Part shown: in pieces, positions 1 to 9,983 of the stretch | Numbering within the stretch: position 1 is the first letter of the stretch | Layout: each line of letters begins with the position of its first letter | Source of the DNA: Sergeia podlipaevii | Taxonomy: Eukaryota > Euglenozoa > Kinetoplastea > Trypanosomatida > Trypanosomatidae | Assembly (NCBI GenBank): GCA_030849805.1 | Contig: JASANZ010002242.1 | Span: forward strand, 34,239-98,238 | Reading direction: 5' to 3' | DNA length: 64,000 nucleotides | Program-made: the position numbers and the translations under genes | The notes under the pieces: generated by a model | Databases searched by the model: none | The model's input: the letters and a program-made list of their open reading frames with translations, nothing else | Told to the model about the DNA's origin: nothing

Positions 1-1173
1 GACAAGGGACTAGGGTGGTTCCAGAGCATACACTCTCTCAGCCCCCCAGTCGTGCCTGAGAACCCAGACGTGGCACAGTGGTACGTGACACCTGTGGTGG
101 AGCAGCTTCGCGCGGTGGCGGCCCGCAAGCCACATCCTCCTCTCATTTACGTTCTCACAGGGCGAGATCAGAAGTATCGCCAGCGGATAGTGCACCTGCT
201 CGACCACGCCGGGCTGCTTCAGCACATCACCGAGGTGTTTCTCAAGCCACACGAGGTGTTTGGCACCATCAAGTTTAAGATGAACAAGTTTTTTACGCTT
301 CTCATGAAGCACAATCCTGCTCAACTCTACTACTACGAAGACAATCTAGAGATGGGAGGAAGGCTGGTCGAGTCATTTCGCTATTTGCAGACGACACTGT
401 ATGGCAAGGCTGATTTCCGCGTCCTACCTCTCCCCGAGATCTCTAGCGGTGACCAGGAGACGGCAGGGGCGGAAGGGGCCGAGATTACCGTGGAGGACCT
501 TTTTAAGCATGGTAGACGTCATCGCTGCGCCACCACTGTATCTGCAGAGGACGGTCTTACGCAGCAGGAGGGCGAAATGGTAGAAGAGGCAACATCAGCT
601 GCTGCTGCTACTCCTTCGCCTTCTCCGGCTCAAGAGCGTGCTGTTCGCCAAGCGAAGCGCTGGATGGAGGGCACCATCCAGTTCTACAATCGTCACGATT
701 GCCATCCTCAATCAGGAGCCCCGGAAAAGGTCTCCTTTCGTATTCCACCACCCTTTCGATTTACCCTGTTTATTGTCCCGCGCGAGCACGCAGGCCGCGC
801 AGACTCGATGCTGTCAACGGCGCAGACGCAGGCGCTGGTGGATAGGCTCATCAATGATCGCAAAGAGTACGATGGGAACGGGGGTGCCACCGCGTCGGAA
901 GCAGTTGGGAGAGGGCAGCGCGACCGTGGTCGTGGTGGCCGTGGAGACAGTCATGGTCGTGGTGGCCGTGGAGACAGTGATGGTCGTGGTGGCCGCGGAG
1001 ACAGTCATGGTCGTGGTGGCCGTGGAGACAGTGATGGTCGTGGTGGCCGTGGAGACATTCATGGTCGTGGTGGCCGTGGAGACAGTGATGGTCGTGGTGG
1101 CCGTGGAGACAGTGATGGTCGTGGTAGCGACCGTGGTCGCGGCGGACCTTATGGAGCTCCTCATCGGCAATAG
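1..1173 (+). CDS. Swiss-Army-Knife RNA-repair-like HAD protein with RGG tail (5' partial)
   Basis: The reading frame is open to the first base of the window, so the start codon and N-terminus lie upstream. The visible N-terminal ~150 residues match the C-terminal half of the HAD_SAK_1 family (HAD fold, Swiss Army Knife RNA repair-like). The landmarks are an LTGR motif, a following helix ending in HAGLL, then FLKPHEVFGT, an IKFKMNKF segment and an acidic YYYEDN motif. The HAD nucleophile motif would be upstream and cannot be judged. The middle is low-complexity. The last ~85 residues are an RGG/RGD-type repeat, typical of RNA-binding proteins. Family knowledge points to phosphatase or kinase chemistry in RNA repair; the substrate here is unknown. 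Family assignment is fairly confident, precise function is not. Confidence 0.75.
   Translation, partial: DKGLGWFQSIHSLSPPVVPENPDVAQWYVTPVVEQLRAVAARKPHPPLIYVLTGRDQKYRQRIVHLLDHAGLLQHITEVFLKPHEVFGTIKFKMNKFFTLLMKHNPAQLYYYEDNLEMGGRLVESFRYLQTTLYGKADFRVLPLPEISSGDQETAGAEGAEITVEDLFKHGRRHRCATTVSAEDGLTQQEGEMVEEATSAAAATPSPSPAQERAVRQAKRWMEGTIQFYNRHDCHPQSGAPEKVSFRIPPPFRFTLFIVPREHAGRADSMLSTAQTQALVDRLINDRKEYDGNGGATASEAVGRGQRDRGRGGRGDSHGRGGRGDSDGRGGRGDSHGRGGRGDSDGRGGRGDIHGRGGRGDSDGRGGRGDSDGRGSDRGRGGPYGAPHRQ
928..1116 (+). repeat. 27-bp tandem repeat encoding an RGG box
   Basis: Seven contiguous in-frame copies of a 27-base unit encode GRGGRGDS followed by H or D (one copy has I-H in place of S-H/D). The unit is nearly identical at the DNA level, which suggests recent expansion or homogenisation. 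It forms an Arg-Gly-rich tail, a common RNA-binding and arginine-methylation substrate. Confidence 0.95.
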
Positions 1174-1638
1174 CACTTTTGTTTCTGAAGTCAGCGAGAT
1201 GGCTACTGGTCAAATTGACGTGGCTTTCAGAGACTTTGTTCTTAACTTTTTTTTCTTTGTTCTTCACTGCTGCCGTTTAGCAGGTTATGCAGCCAAACAA
1301 TAGCATCTTTTTTTTTCTTGCTTGTGGACGGATGCGAGGTCAGCGCCAGCAAACTGAGAGGAGCTACACGTTTTATTTCTTCACAGCTAGTCACAATTTT
1401 TTTTAATTTTTTTTTAAAACATACCTTTTTTTATTTGATTTTACTTTCTTCTATCTATTCATTTTTCAGCGCTATCCAACTGCAGTAGCTATATATTTGC
1501 ATCTAGTTTTTTATTTCTTGAATTGCATACACACATACACACATATATATTTGCGTATTACAAACTCACGCCTTCTTTCTTCATTTTCTTTTATATAGCA
1601 TCCTTTCTCTCTTTCTTCTCTCGGATTTTATCTTGCCC
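1174..1638 (+). other. Intergenic region with candidate trans-splice acceptor
   Basis: No gene is seen. T-rich tracts occupy 1240-1440. The best splice acceptor for the next gene is the pyrimidine tract at about 1571-1592 followed by AG at 1597-1598, giving a leader of about 40 nt. Confidence 0.6.
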
Positions 1639-2751
1639 ATGCGTGCGGTACGCCTACCCTCTAATCTCGCAGTCGGCTCGCAGGCTCACAGCATCGTGGC
1701 GACGGTGGAGGGCAGTGACAGCTACCAGCGCTTTAGCACGGAGCTCCAGCTCGCGCGTTCTACAGGCTCAAAGACGAGCAACCGGTTTCGTATTGATAAT
1801 CTGACCGCCATCGATCTCTCTCAACTCATGCGTATGAGCCGCATGGTTTCACATCCTGAAGGCTCATTTAACTTCTCATCACCAGGCGATATGGGTGGAA
1901 GTGGGAAGAACTCAGCCGTGCTCTCCACGACACCAGATAATAATGCTTTTATGCACGTTGTGGGGCGCACCGCGGGCGATTACGAGCCCAATAACATGAT
2001 TTATCATCTCCTGCAGCGATATCAATCGGGTAGCGATGAGCACGCAGGCTTTGACGCCTTTCTCAAGAGCGTACAGAAACAACCTCCTCAGTCTCTGGAG
2101 GAACTTATTAAAGCCACTGCAGCACAGAAAAACCTCACCTGCTGCACTGTCGCGGAGAAGCAGAAACTGGATCCGCTTTTTAACGTCCCTGACGCTTACA
2201 CCAAGAGCATGGAGAACCAGAAGGTGTGCATGTCTGTGTCGGCTTCTTCGAAGACAAGCGGCATTTTCTATTTTTACCCCTACCCATGCCAGGTCGCCGT
2301 GTCCATCCCTTATTGCTCTCACCATTTTTGTGTAATGGTGAACTTGAAACCGATTGTGCCTGGCCATCTTATGGTCATTCCAGTGCGTTGTGTCGGTACC
2401 ATTCACGGTCTTACAGAAGAGGAGGTGAATGAATGGGGGGAGACGGTGGCCCTGACAATACGCGTGCTGAATGCTCTTAAAGCTGCCAAGACCCCCGAGC
2501 TTGCGCACACGACAAGCTACAGTGTCTCGATCCAGCAAGGTGAGGCAGCAGGGCAGACCGTGCCCCATCTCCATACTCACATTATCCCTTTTGACCCAAG
2601 TGGGCTTCTTGCGGGAGAGCCGGAGAGTGGGGCTGAGGAGCAGATGCGGAGGGCACCCCGCACGCCGGAGATGATGCAGGAGGAGACGGAGGAGCTGAGA
2701 GGTCTGTTTGACTCACTTGCGAACAGCGCTCACAAGGACGCAAATTTGTAA
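1639..2751 (+). CDS. HIT-family nucleotide hydrolase, FHIT-like
   Basis: The protein has 370 residues from the first ATG after the predicted splice site. The C-terminal half is a histidine-triad domain: a strand NLKPIVPGHLMVIPVR, helices, then QTVPHLHTHIIPF, which places the triad at His310, His312 and His314. The QTV preceding the triad is the FHIT-branch form. That branch cleaves diadenosine polyphosphates or related nucleotidyl conjugates through the middle His (here His312). FHIT itself is about 150 residues; this protein has an N-terminal extension of about 200 residues with no domain I recognise. No signal peptide or membrane segment is seen. Branch assignment within HIT is likely but not certain. 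Confidence 0.85.
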   Translation: MRAVRLPSNLAVGSQAHSIVATVEGSDSYQRFSTELQLARSTGSKTSNRFRIDNLTAIDLSQLMRMSRMVSHPEGSFNFSSPGDMGGSGKNSAVLSTTPDNNAFMHVVGRTAGDYEPNNMIYHLLQRYQSGSDEHAGFDAFLKSVQKQPPQSLEELIKATAAQKNLTCCTVAEKQKLDPLFNVPDAYTKSMENQKVCMSVSASSKTSGIFYFYPYPCQVAVSIPYCSHHFCVMVNLKPIVPGHLMVIPVRCVGTIHGLTEEEVNEWGETVALTIRVLNALKAAKTPELAHTTSYSVSIQQGEAAGQTVPHLHTHIIPFDPSGLLAGEPESGAEEQMRRAPRTPEMMQEETEELRGLFDSLANSAHKDANL

Positions 2752-3297
2752 AGTGCATTTTGCTTGTGTTTGTTGCATCTTTATCCTCATCTATATATCT
2801 AAGTATTTCTTCGTTGTACTTGTGCCTTGTAGAAGACTGGGGCTGGTGGAAAAGAAAAAGAAGAAAGCATCCGATAGCGCTTTTGTGCATTGCTCCCCCT
2901 TCCCCTCTTAGCATTATATACGTTGGACCCAAATAGTCACGATATCGCAAGGAAAAAAAAAGGAAAAAAATACCAACATCGTTGCCAATATATAAAAAAA
3001 AAACCACAATGACACGCACGTCTTGAGAGAGTGAGCGCTACACGCTGCTATTGTCTTTTTCAACGATGAAGCTACTTTGCTCTTGGGGTAACAAACAAGA
3101 AAATTTCTCGCCATTTCTTCCCTCCCTTCTTCTGTATTTTCCGGTTTACTACTATATATATGTGTCTGTGTGTGTGTGTGTGCGTGTACTTTTTGTAGTG
3201 CCGAACAAGTACACTTTTTTTTTTTCTCACGTTTGTCTCTCTCCCTATATATTGGTTGTAGTGGGTGTGGGTGAGCAAAGTGAGAAAGAGATTTGCG
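2752..3297 (+). other. Intergenic region with candidate trans-splice acceptor
   Basis: No gene is seen. A short (GT)n run lies at about 3165-3185. A pyrimidine-rich stretch at about 3212-3246 is followed by AG at 3260-3261, 37 nt before the next ATG. Confidence 0.6.
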
Positions 3298-4416
3298 ATG
3301 CAGACATGTGCGGGAACGGTATCTGTCTCCACCGCTAAGAGAGCAATGCGTGCTAGATATCTGAAAGCGCTACGGACATGGGCGAAGGCGTGCCCAGAAG
3401 AGCTGAACACAGCTTCGGTTTCTCTCTGCGACAAACTGTGTTCATATACGCAACAGACATTTTGGTCGCGCGACACTATGACCGACGACACCATGCGAGG
3501 CCCTTCGCCACTTTACGTGTGCGCGTATCTGCCCCTTTACTTTGAAGTGGATCTTCTTCCATACATACACTCTCTATGGGCGAGTCGAGGGTCATCATCC
3601 TCTAGTGCGCCTTCCTCCAACATTTTAAAAACTGAAGACGTGAGGAATGCCAGCAATGTAGGCGCCCAGGATATTTGTATCATGGTTCCAGTGGTACTTG
3701 CGCCTCCACCTTGCAAGGGCAATGCTCAACAGCCTTGCTACCCACCGCGGCGGCCATGGTATGAACCCTGTGAAGACATGAGTGAAAGACTTCGCAGTGC
3801 GATGATGTTTGTGGAGGTACTGAGCGCTGAAGATCTTGACATGTCCTTTGAGATGCAGCTGCCATACAATATCGTGGAGCCGAAGGAGCATGTGTTGTCG
3901 TCATTCTTTATCCTCCATAGGGAGAGCAACACCAGTGATGGTGATAGTGTTGGTGATGGTGTGCTGGGGTCCCACAGCGGAGCCAAGGGCTTACTAGAGG
4001 AGGATACACAAGTGCTGCCGCAGTGTCAGAGACGGCTTATTGTTTGCGATGAATGGGAGTCCTTGTTTCCTCTACACAAGAAGCCTGCAGGGCTTGTAGA
4101 TATCCGCGCTGAACTGGCTCACACAGCGAAGTTGCTAGTGTTAGCGCCTGGAGTGGCCTTCAGCACATCGAACGGCGCTAGGCTTGGAAAGGGTGGTGGT
4201 TTCTATGACCGCTTCCTCAAGTATGTTCACACTATTCGTGACTTTTCTATCGAGGAACGCCGTGGGAGCGATGACGCTGTGACTGTGGTTGGGGTGGGTT
4301 TTGATAATCAGATTGTTGGCCCAGATGCGGAGGAACCCATTCATATGGAGTCCTGTGATGGGGCGGTAGAGGCGGTGGCTACACCCTCTGCGGGTGTTGT
4401 ACGAGTAATGTGCTGA
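3298..4416 (+). CDS. 5-formyltetrahydrofolate cyclo-ligase (MTHFS family)
   Basis: The protein has 372 residues. It should convert 5-formyl-THF to 5,10-methenyl-THF using ATP (one-carbon metabolism). The diagnostic C-terminal signature is clear: LVLAPGVAF at about residues 280-287, then GARLGKGGGFYDRF at about 293-306, the phosphate-binding and substrate loop of the family. A basic N-terminal helix (KRAMRARYLKALR) matches the family start. Typical members are about 190-200 residues; the extra length comes from low-complexity insertions between the core strands (around residues 100-125 and 210-245). The ATG at 3298 is the first after the predicted splice acceptor. No targeting peptide is evident. 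Confidence 0.88.
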   Translation: MQTCAGTVSVSTAKRAMRARYLKALRTWAKACPEELNTASVSLCDKLCSYTQQTFWSRDTMTDDTMRGPSPLYVCAYLPLYFEVDLLPYIHSLWASRGSSSSSAPSSNILKTEDVRNASNVGAQDICIMVPVVLAPPPCKGNAQQPCYPPRRPWYEPCEDMSERLRSAMMFVEVLSAEDLDMSFEMQLPYNIVEPKEHVLSSFFILHRESNTSDGDSVGDGVLGSHSGAKGLLEEDTQVLPQCQRRLIVCDEWESLFPLHKKPAGLVDIRAELAHTAKLLVLAPGVAFSTSNGARLGKGGGFYDRFLKYVHTIRDFSIEERRGSDDAVTVVGVGFDNQIVGPDAEEPIHMESCDGAVEAVATPSAGVVRVMC

Positions 4417-5048
4417 AGACATTTATGTCGCGATTCGCTTGTAACTTCCTCTCTGGAGGGTGGCTGACAGGCATACTCTTCAGCTATTTCTCTTTTTCCA
4501 TGTTGTTGTTGCTGTGTGCGTGTGTATTTTCTGCTCAAAGTTGAACATATTGTATTGTATTTCAATGTATAGGACACGGGACAATACACAATCGTCTCGA
4601 TCTTTGCTTGCATTGTGCATTAAAACACAAGTATTTTTGTTCCTCTACAATCCCTTTTTATTATTATTTTTATTTCCAAGAAACTAGGTTACGAGGTTTC
4701 TGGAAGGTGCACCACAGCTTTCATTGTCACTGTAGAAACTTTTGAAAGGATACGAGCAACGAAGAGACTGCATAGCCTTCGTTTTTTTCTTTTTAACTTC
4801 TCTTCTTAGATTATACTGATATATATATATATATATATATATTCATTGAAATTGTGTTACTACAACTTTTAATAGCGGTTCGGAGCACCTTTTTGTTTCG
4901 TTTTTGTTTTGGCAACAGTTTGCCCTTTTTTTTTTTGAAAATTTCTATTATGCACTTTCTTTTCTCTTGAGAACACAAAAGCATATATTCTGTCTATATA
5001 CATAGATAGCAAATTGATTAGGTATTCTATATACATACATTGCCATAT
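4417..5048 (+). other. Intergenic region with (AT)n run and candidate splice acceptor
   Basis: No gene is seen. A (TA)n microsatellite lies at about 4820-4842. A pyrimidine tract at about 4954-4968 followed by AG at 4970-4971 is the likely acceptor for the next gene. Confidence 0.55.
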
Positions 5049-7589
5049 ATGTGGCGCAGTACCACCCACAGTCGTACCAGTACCAGTGTGGAGCAAAGCC
5101 AAGTGCCTCTGCTAGCACGATTAATTATCTTAGAATCTTTGCGCTCGTCGGCAGCAGCAGCAGAGGTATCAGCCGCTCAAGCAGCAACCATACATTCACA
5201 TTCATATACGGCTGCTGCCCATGCAGCTTCTGCCAGTGGTGGTACTCGTGCTCACTTTCATGCAACTTCTCCTGCCACATTACAAGTAACGTCTATTGGT
5301 CTCAGCAGGGCTCCGCTTGCAGCAGCAGCAGCAGCAATTCCAACCACATCACTAGTACAAAGACACGTCAATGAGGCTGATGTTTTGTGCTGGCGTGCTG
5401 GCGTGCTGCAGCAGCTACGCGATGTATTCATACAGCTAAACGTGGACTTACATTGCAAGCTGTTGCGGTCACCACCATCGCCATCACCACCGCCAGCGTC
5501 ACCGGATGCAGAGCAGAGCACCGACTTTGAGAATAGTAACAGGGACGCTACGGCGCGAGTGAACAGCATCTGGCTGGAAGGGAACTTAGAACGTGGTACA
5601 TCTACAGCTTTCATGGATGCCCCCACCTCTTATGCAAAGGTGGAGGCTGTTACGTGTGTTCTTATGTTCACTATGCAGGCATCTCCGCATGGCACACTTC
5701 ACTGTAAAAGCGGCGCTTCGTTGCCATCGCCAAGCGCTGCAGCAGGCAGCTCTACAAGGGCACCAGTAAACAAGAGGAACGGGATGGAGGCTGTCACCAG
5801 AGCAGACATTCCGTTTGTGCCGCTTGGCCCACCACCACCTATTATAGGTCCCCGCGTACTCGCTCCTCTTTCTTTAGACAAGCCAAACTTGATTTACACC
5901 AACACTACTGCAGCAGCGGGTACAGGCAGGCCGGCTGCACTGTATGCCTTTGAGACCGTGCACGCGAAGGTCACGTCAGGTTCTGGCGTACGGTCACTTA
6001 GTGCAGTGGATTGTGTACAAGCGGTGTCTCGTACAGACATGATTGGCAGTACCGCTGTACAACAGCAGCCGCGCGGTAGGCGAGAAAGCAATGCGACCTC
6101 CTGGGCGTGTGTCAACGACGAGCTCTCGCTTGAGACGGCAGACAAGACTGCAGGCGCTCCCATTACTCTCCCGATGCTGCTGCCGGAGCTCATGACCAGC
6201 GCAACTCCTCACAAACGTCATTCTTCTTCTCTTCAGTCGCCAACTGCTGCTATTGCGCTTGGCAGTCATAGTGGTCAACGGGACGATGCGAGACACTCCA
6301 TGACGACAGTGGGGGCAGCGGCTTTGCACGAGGCATGTTTGTGCGTAGAGCGCTGCCAGACGAAAGGGGCGTGCAAGTCTAAAGGTTACTTCTTCTTTTC
6401 TACAGAAACTGGCAAGCCATCGCTCTCAGTACCATCTAGTTTCACTCCGCCCTCGCCACCTCTGCGACCTTCAGCACGGCAGAGTGCGTCCTCATCGTCC
6501 GCTTCCCCAGGGAAAAAGCAGCAGCAGCAGCATGGGCGGGAGGGGGAGAGGCACTCTTTTTTTGTTTCCGAGACCTACGCACGCGTGGTGGCGGACCACC
6601 ACCCCATGTTACGGGCCCACGAGGAAGTAGAGGAAGTGACGAAGAAGGTTGAAAGGGCCCTAAACGGAGCCTCACTACGGCGCAACAGCCTCAATGCCAC
6701 CACAATCACCTCTGCTCTGCCACATTCAAATAGTTACCACACGATGAGCAGGCCTGCCACACCCTTTGCAACACGTGGTACCTACCCAGGGGATGACGAC
6801 GATGTGAGGGGAGGGGGCAGTAACAGCAGTAACATTCAGCAGCTTATCCATGGGATAGCGTCAACTGCGACCACGTCTGCGCAGGGTGGTGGTGGCGGCT
6901 GCAGTACCACGACCACGGCGACTACGATGATGGCGCAGAGTGGTCACTGTAACCGACAGCGACGCAGCCACGCCACTCTTTTTGCGGCGACTCCGTGGCT
7001 TTCGAGAAGTGATGGAGAGTGGCGAGCGCTGTGGGAGCTTGCTGAGCTTGCAGGTGAGCAGCTTGCCGGAGACAACGGTGATGACGGACAGAAGCAGCGC
7101 CGCAGCAGCGGAATAGACTCAGTGAACCCACGGGACATGCCAGGGGAGAAAGGAAGGAAAGTTGGCTATGTAGCAACGAGGTGGTGTAGGGACCCCAGTG
7201 CTGACCCCTTCTCTGGACCAAGAGCCTCGCGTGTGTTCATTTTTCAGGAGGAGGGCCGCACACTGGACGATGATGAGCAAGAGGCGAGCATTTTTGTCTC
7301 ACATCTCACGTCGCAGTCGTTGCCAACGTCAGCGTTGATGATGGCTTCTCCAGCGCGCTACTACTCATGTTTGTACTACTTTGATGAAGAGCCAACTGCT
7401 CCTCTTGACTGGTCTCCCACTTCTACCGCATTGCTTTCCTCCACTACTGGCTTTTCAAATTTTCATCCAACCATCACTCAAGGGTTGTGTTTAACGGTGC
7501 GCGTGACGGGCAGCTCGGACAAGGACAACGAGGTCCTTGCTCAACTGCTGAAGGCGGAGCGTGTTCAGCCGATATCACTTTCCATGTAG
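5049..7589 (+). CDS. Hypothetical Ser/Ala/Thr-rich protein
   Basis: The protein has 846 residues from the first ATG (MWRSTTHSR). I do not recognise its family. Two parts look folded. One is an N-terminal region with an IILESLRS segment and, at about residues 111-142, DVLCWRAGVLQQLRDVF followed by a short hydrophobic helix. The other is a C-terminal region from about residue 650, containing WRALWELAELAGEQL and, near 728, SRVFIFQEEG with an acidic patch. Between them lie long serine, alanine, threonine, glycine and glutamine runs that look disordered. No membrane segment or signal peptide is seen. Coding status rests on the 2.5-kb open frame, the GC contrast with its flanks and the upstream splice signal. 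Confidence 0.85.
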   Translation: MWRSTTHSRTSTSVEQSQVPLLARLIILESLRSSAAAAEVSAAQAATIHSHSYTAAAHAASASGGTRAHFHATSPATLQVTSIGLSRAPLAAAAAAIPTTSLVQRHVNEADVLCWRAGVLQQLRDVFIQLNVDLHCKLLRSPPSPSPPPASPDAEQSTDFENSNRDATARVNSIWLEGNLERGTSTAFMDAPTSYAKVEAVTCVLMFTMQASPHGTLHCKSGASLPSPSAAAGSSTRAPVNKRNGMEAVTRADIPFVPLGPPPPIIGPRVLAPLSLDKPNLIYTNTTAAAGTGRPAALYAFETVHAKVTSGSGVRSLSAVDCVQAVSRTDMIGSTAVQQQPRGRRESNATSWACVNDELSLETADKTAGAPITLPMLLPELMTSATPHKRHSSSLQSPTAAIALGSHSGQRDDARHSMTTVGAAALHEACLCVERCQTKGACKSKGYFFFSTETGKPSLSVPSSFTPPSPPLRPSARQSASSSSASPGKKQQQQHGREGERHSFFVSETYARVVADHHPMLRAHEEVEEVTKKVERALNGASLRRNSLNATTITSALPHSNSYHTMSRPATPFATRGTYPGDDDDVRGGGSNSSNIQQLIHGIASTATTSAQGGGGGCSTTTTATTMMAQSGHCNRQRRSHATLFAATPWLSRSDGEWRALWELAELAGEQLAGDNGDDGQKQRRSSGIDSVNPRDMPGEKGRKVGYVATRWCRDPSADPFSGPRASRVFIFQEEGRTLDDDEQEASIFVSHLTSQSLPTSALMMASPARYYSCLYYFDEEPTAPLDWSPTSTALLSSTTGFSNFHPTITQGLCLTVRVTGSSDKDNEVLAQLLKAERVQPISLSM

Positions 7590-8141
7590 CACCGCTGTCA
7601 TGGAGGAGGGAAGCGAGAGAAAGGAAGAAAGAGAGGTAAATACATACATATATATAGGGAAGAGTAGGAAGTGTATATATTTTTGTGCTTCATTATGTGG
7701 GAGGCAGAATGGACTGACTTCCTTCTGCATTTTTTTCTCTCTTTTTTAATTTTCTTCTCTGTTTAACAAGTTGCCACCAGCGACAAATACGTGCAGTTAT
7801 GCTTTTTTTTTTCTGTTTTGCGGTTTTTACACACACTCAATCAATTTACTTTTTTCTTTCTTTCTTTCGTATTATATATATTTGCTTTAAAACTTGCTGT
7901 ACGTTCACGATGGCAGACTCGTGCCTTTGCATTGACACTGCTCTACTCACCTTTCCATTTTGCTTTGTACATTCTTGTAATGCTCTTTCCCCTTTTTCTT
8001 TCATTTAACTTAATATACTTATCTACGCGCAGGTAGCTACGTTGTCTACAGTTTTTTTTTTCTCTTCTTTTAAGCGCAGCGCACCATTAACCTTTAGAGC
8101 GTTCTTGACACCTAGTGGAGGGGAAAAACCAAACACGTACG

Positions 8142-8174
<33 letters not shown>

Positions 8175-8273
8175 CTGTAGGAACTATTCTTTCTCTTATA
8201 TATTAGAAAGAGAAAGATATACATATATATACGTACATACGAATATCAACACATATTATTGTTATTAGTTGTC
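7590..8273 (+). other. Intergenic region with (AC)n run and candidate splice acceptor
   Basis: No gene is seen. An (AC)n microsatellite lies at about 8141-8173. A short pyrimidine tract at about 8184-8198 is followed by AG at 8205-8206, 67 nt before the next ATG; an alternative AG is at 8073-8074. Confidence 0.55.
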
Positions 8274-9983
8274 ATGCCGGCGACGTCGCCGGAGTACCGC
8301 CAGCTCACGCGGCAGAACTACATCGCGTCAACGCGTCGTGACGGCGGCTTTCATCATTTGTGGCACATCAGCCGCATCGCGCACATTCGCTTTAGCCCTT
8401 CCAAGGGCATTCAAGACGCTCCCGAGGTGGACTTTCGGAACCCAGAAAGCAACGATGACATGCGGTATAGTACACTCGTGGACCGCTATGAGCGAGATGT
8501 ACGCGTTGCGGAGAAGGCCATACGTGCAGGGAATCGAACCTTGCTGCGCCATCTACTCGAGGCCAACGATTCTCGAAAGCGTGAGCAGCGACATTTGAAT
8601 CAGTTTCCTACCCCGCAGGAGGTCGCACAGTTTGATGTTGCTCACGACCACGTTCGCGCGAGGGACCGCGCGCGCCAGACCAAGTTCAAAGCCATGAGCA
8701 AGGGCAATGCATTACTGCTACGACACCTCATCGAGACGAAACCAGGGACTCGCACCGCCAAGTCACTTGACACGTGGTATCACACCGTACACAAGAAACG
8801 TCTCAAGCAGCTAAGCCGCTTCCGCCCCGATGAGCCCTTCGTTGGCGCCGATGTGCTCGTGAAGGAATGCAAGGTGCACCCTCTGATCGGCAGCGGACGA
8901 AATTGCGGGGCGGCGGCGAGGTCGGCGCTGGATGATCCTGTTATGGCAGTTCAATATCCCCTCATAGAGGGCCATCCTCACCCTCCACCACCGATTGGCG
9001 ACGTCATCAGCACCGCCCCGCGAATGTTACTACCAGCGCTTACCGCCACGACCTATGGCCAGCCAGGACTGACCATGTCAAACAGTGGCATTCGCGAGCA
9101 CAAGGTGGTGGCTAAGCCAGAGTGGCAGTCTATCGCCGCCACCGACGTGCCCCTCATGCACTACGCTAGTGATCGGGCCCTCACGGATGCCTCCCGCATT
9201 GTGTGTGCTGAGGAGGAAGGCGGGTGCACGCGCCTATGGAGGCACTCAGTGCGGGCTCAGCGACTTCGCTATGAGGTGCAGAAGGCAGCCGAGGAAAGAT
9301 CTGTCAGCACAATGAAAGCCACAGATGAGGCACGGCACGGGTCTATGTCGGAGCAACAGTTGCTTCAGGCGGAGCGGCGGCGATCTAGATGGTCTTCAGC
9401 CGGTGCGAGGAGCCGATCACTATCGCCGAAGGCTTCCTTTAAGTGGCGGCAGACGTGGGCAGCAGGGGCAGCACCGACATTGGGCAGCATGAACAACGTA
9501 AGCGGTTTTGCCGGTAATGCCGCTAGTAACGATGATGACGGTGCGAGTGGTCACCGCGGCGTCGATGATGGCGCAAACTACCGTAGCGGAAGTGATGCTC
9601 CCTTCCTTGCCACTACCACCACCGGGGTCACTGGAGGTGCCTCCTCACTTAGTACGACTGCCATTCCGCTTGCTCCTCATTCCCCTCCTCCTACTTCCAG
9701 TAATACTTCCACGCAGCTATCCGGGGCGCCTTTTGAAACTACAATGAATGACCACACCACCACCTCCACGGTGCCTCGCCACCACCACTACGATGACAAG
9801 GGGCAGCCATTTACATGTGAAGAGGAAGAAGAGGGCTGTGCCGCTCGCACCGTCAAGATCCCAACACCTCCACAGAGGCAGCAGCAGCAGCAGCAGCCGG
9901 ACGAGACGGCGTATGACGCCATGATGAAGGAGTGGACAAGGGCCTCTAAGGCTAGTCGCACTCGGTGCTACATTGCATTATAA
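8274..9983 (+). CDS. CFAP97/Hemingway-like protein, probable flagellar role
   Basis: The protein has 569 residues. Its N-terminal ~185 residues resemble the CFAP97 (Hemingway) domain of ciliary proteins. Two helical units each carry a basic segment, an N residue and a leucine helix. Unit 1, at about 68-102, contains AGNRTLLRHLLEAN; unit 2, at about 131-183, contains KGNALLLRHLIETKP followed by an aromatic-basic helix (DTWYHTVHKKRLKQLSRF). From memory, CFAP97D1 has the same order: an EN-type helix, then a second ENxxILxRLxxxKP helix. Family members occur in motile cilia and sperm flagella, so an axonemal role is a reasonable inference. The remaining ~380 residues are low-complexity, ending with a poly-Gln run (about 9879-9896). 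Another family cannot be excluded. Confidence 0.6.
   Translation: MPATSPEYRQLTRQNYIASTRRDGGFHHLWHISRIAHIRFSPSKGIQDAPEVDFRNPESNDDMRYSTLVDRYERDVRVAEKAIRAGNRTLLRHLLEANDSRKREQRHLNQFPTPQEVAQFDVAHDHVRARDRARQTKFKAMSKGNALLLRHLIETKPGTRTAKSLDTWYHTVHKKRLKQLSRFRPDEPFVGADVLVKECKVHPLIGSGRNCGAAARSALDDPVMAVQYPLIEGHPHPPPPIGDVISTAPRMLLPALTATTYGQPGLTMSNSGIREHKVVAKPEWQSIAATDVPLMHYASDRALTDASRIVCAEEEGGCTRLWRHSVRAQRLRYEVQKAAEERSVSTMKATDEARHGSMSEQQLLQAERRRSRWSSAGARSRSLSPKASFKWRQTWAAGAAPTLGSMNNVSGFAGNAASNDDDGASGHRGVDDGANYRSGSDAPFLATTTTGVTGGASSLSTTAIPLAPHSPPPTSSNTSTQLSGAPFETTMNDHTTTSTVPRHHHYDDKGQPFTCEEEEEGCAARTVKIPTPPQRQQQQQQPDETAYDAMMKEWTRASKASRTRCYIAL

Noticed and set aside
638..1303. Overlapping + strand frame with V/A/E/T repeats, and minus-strand frames with HGHHDH or TT repeats over the same region.
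   Set aside because: They are frame-shifted readings of the 27-bp RGG repeat. The frame with the SAK-HAD domain is the real one.
8510..8600. The minus strand carries a tRNA-like B-box (ggttcgattcc).
   Set aside because: It lies in the middle of the conserved CFAP97-like coding unit, the T-stem pairs imperfectly and I could not build a cloverleaf around it.
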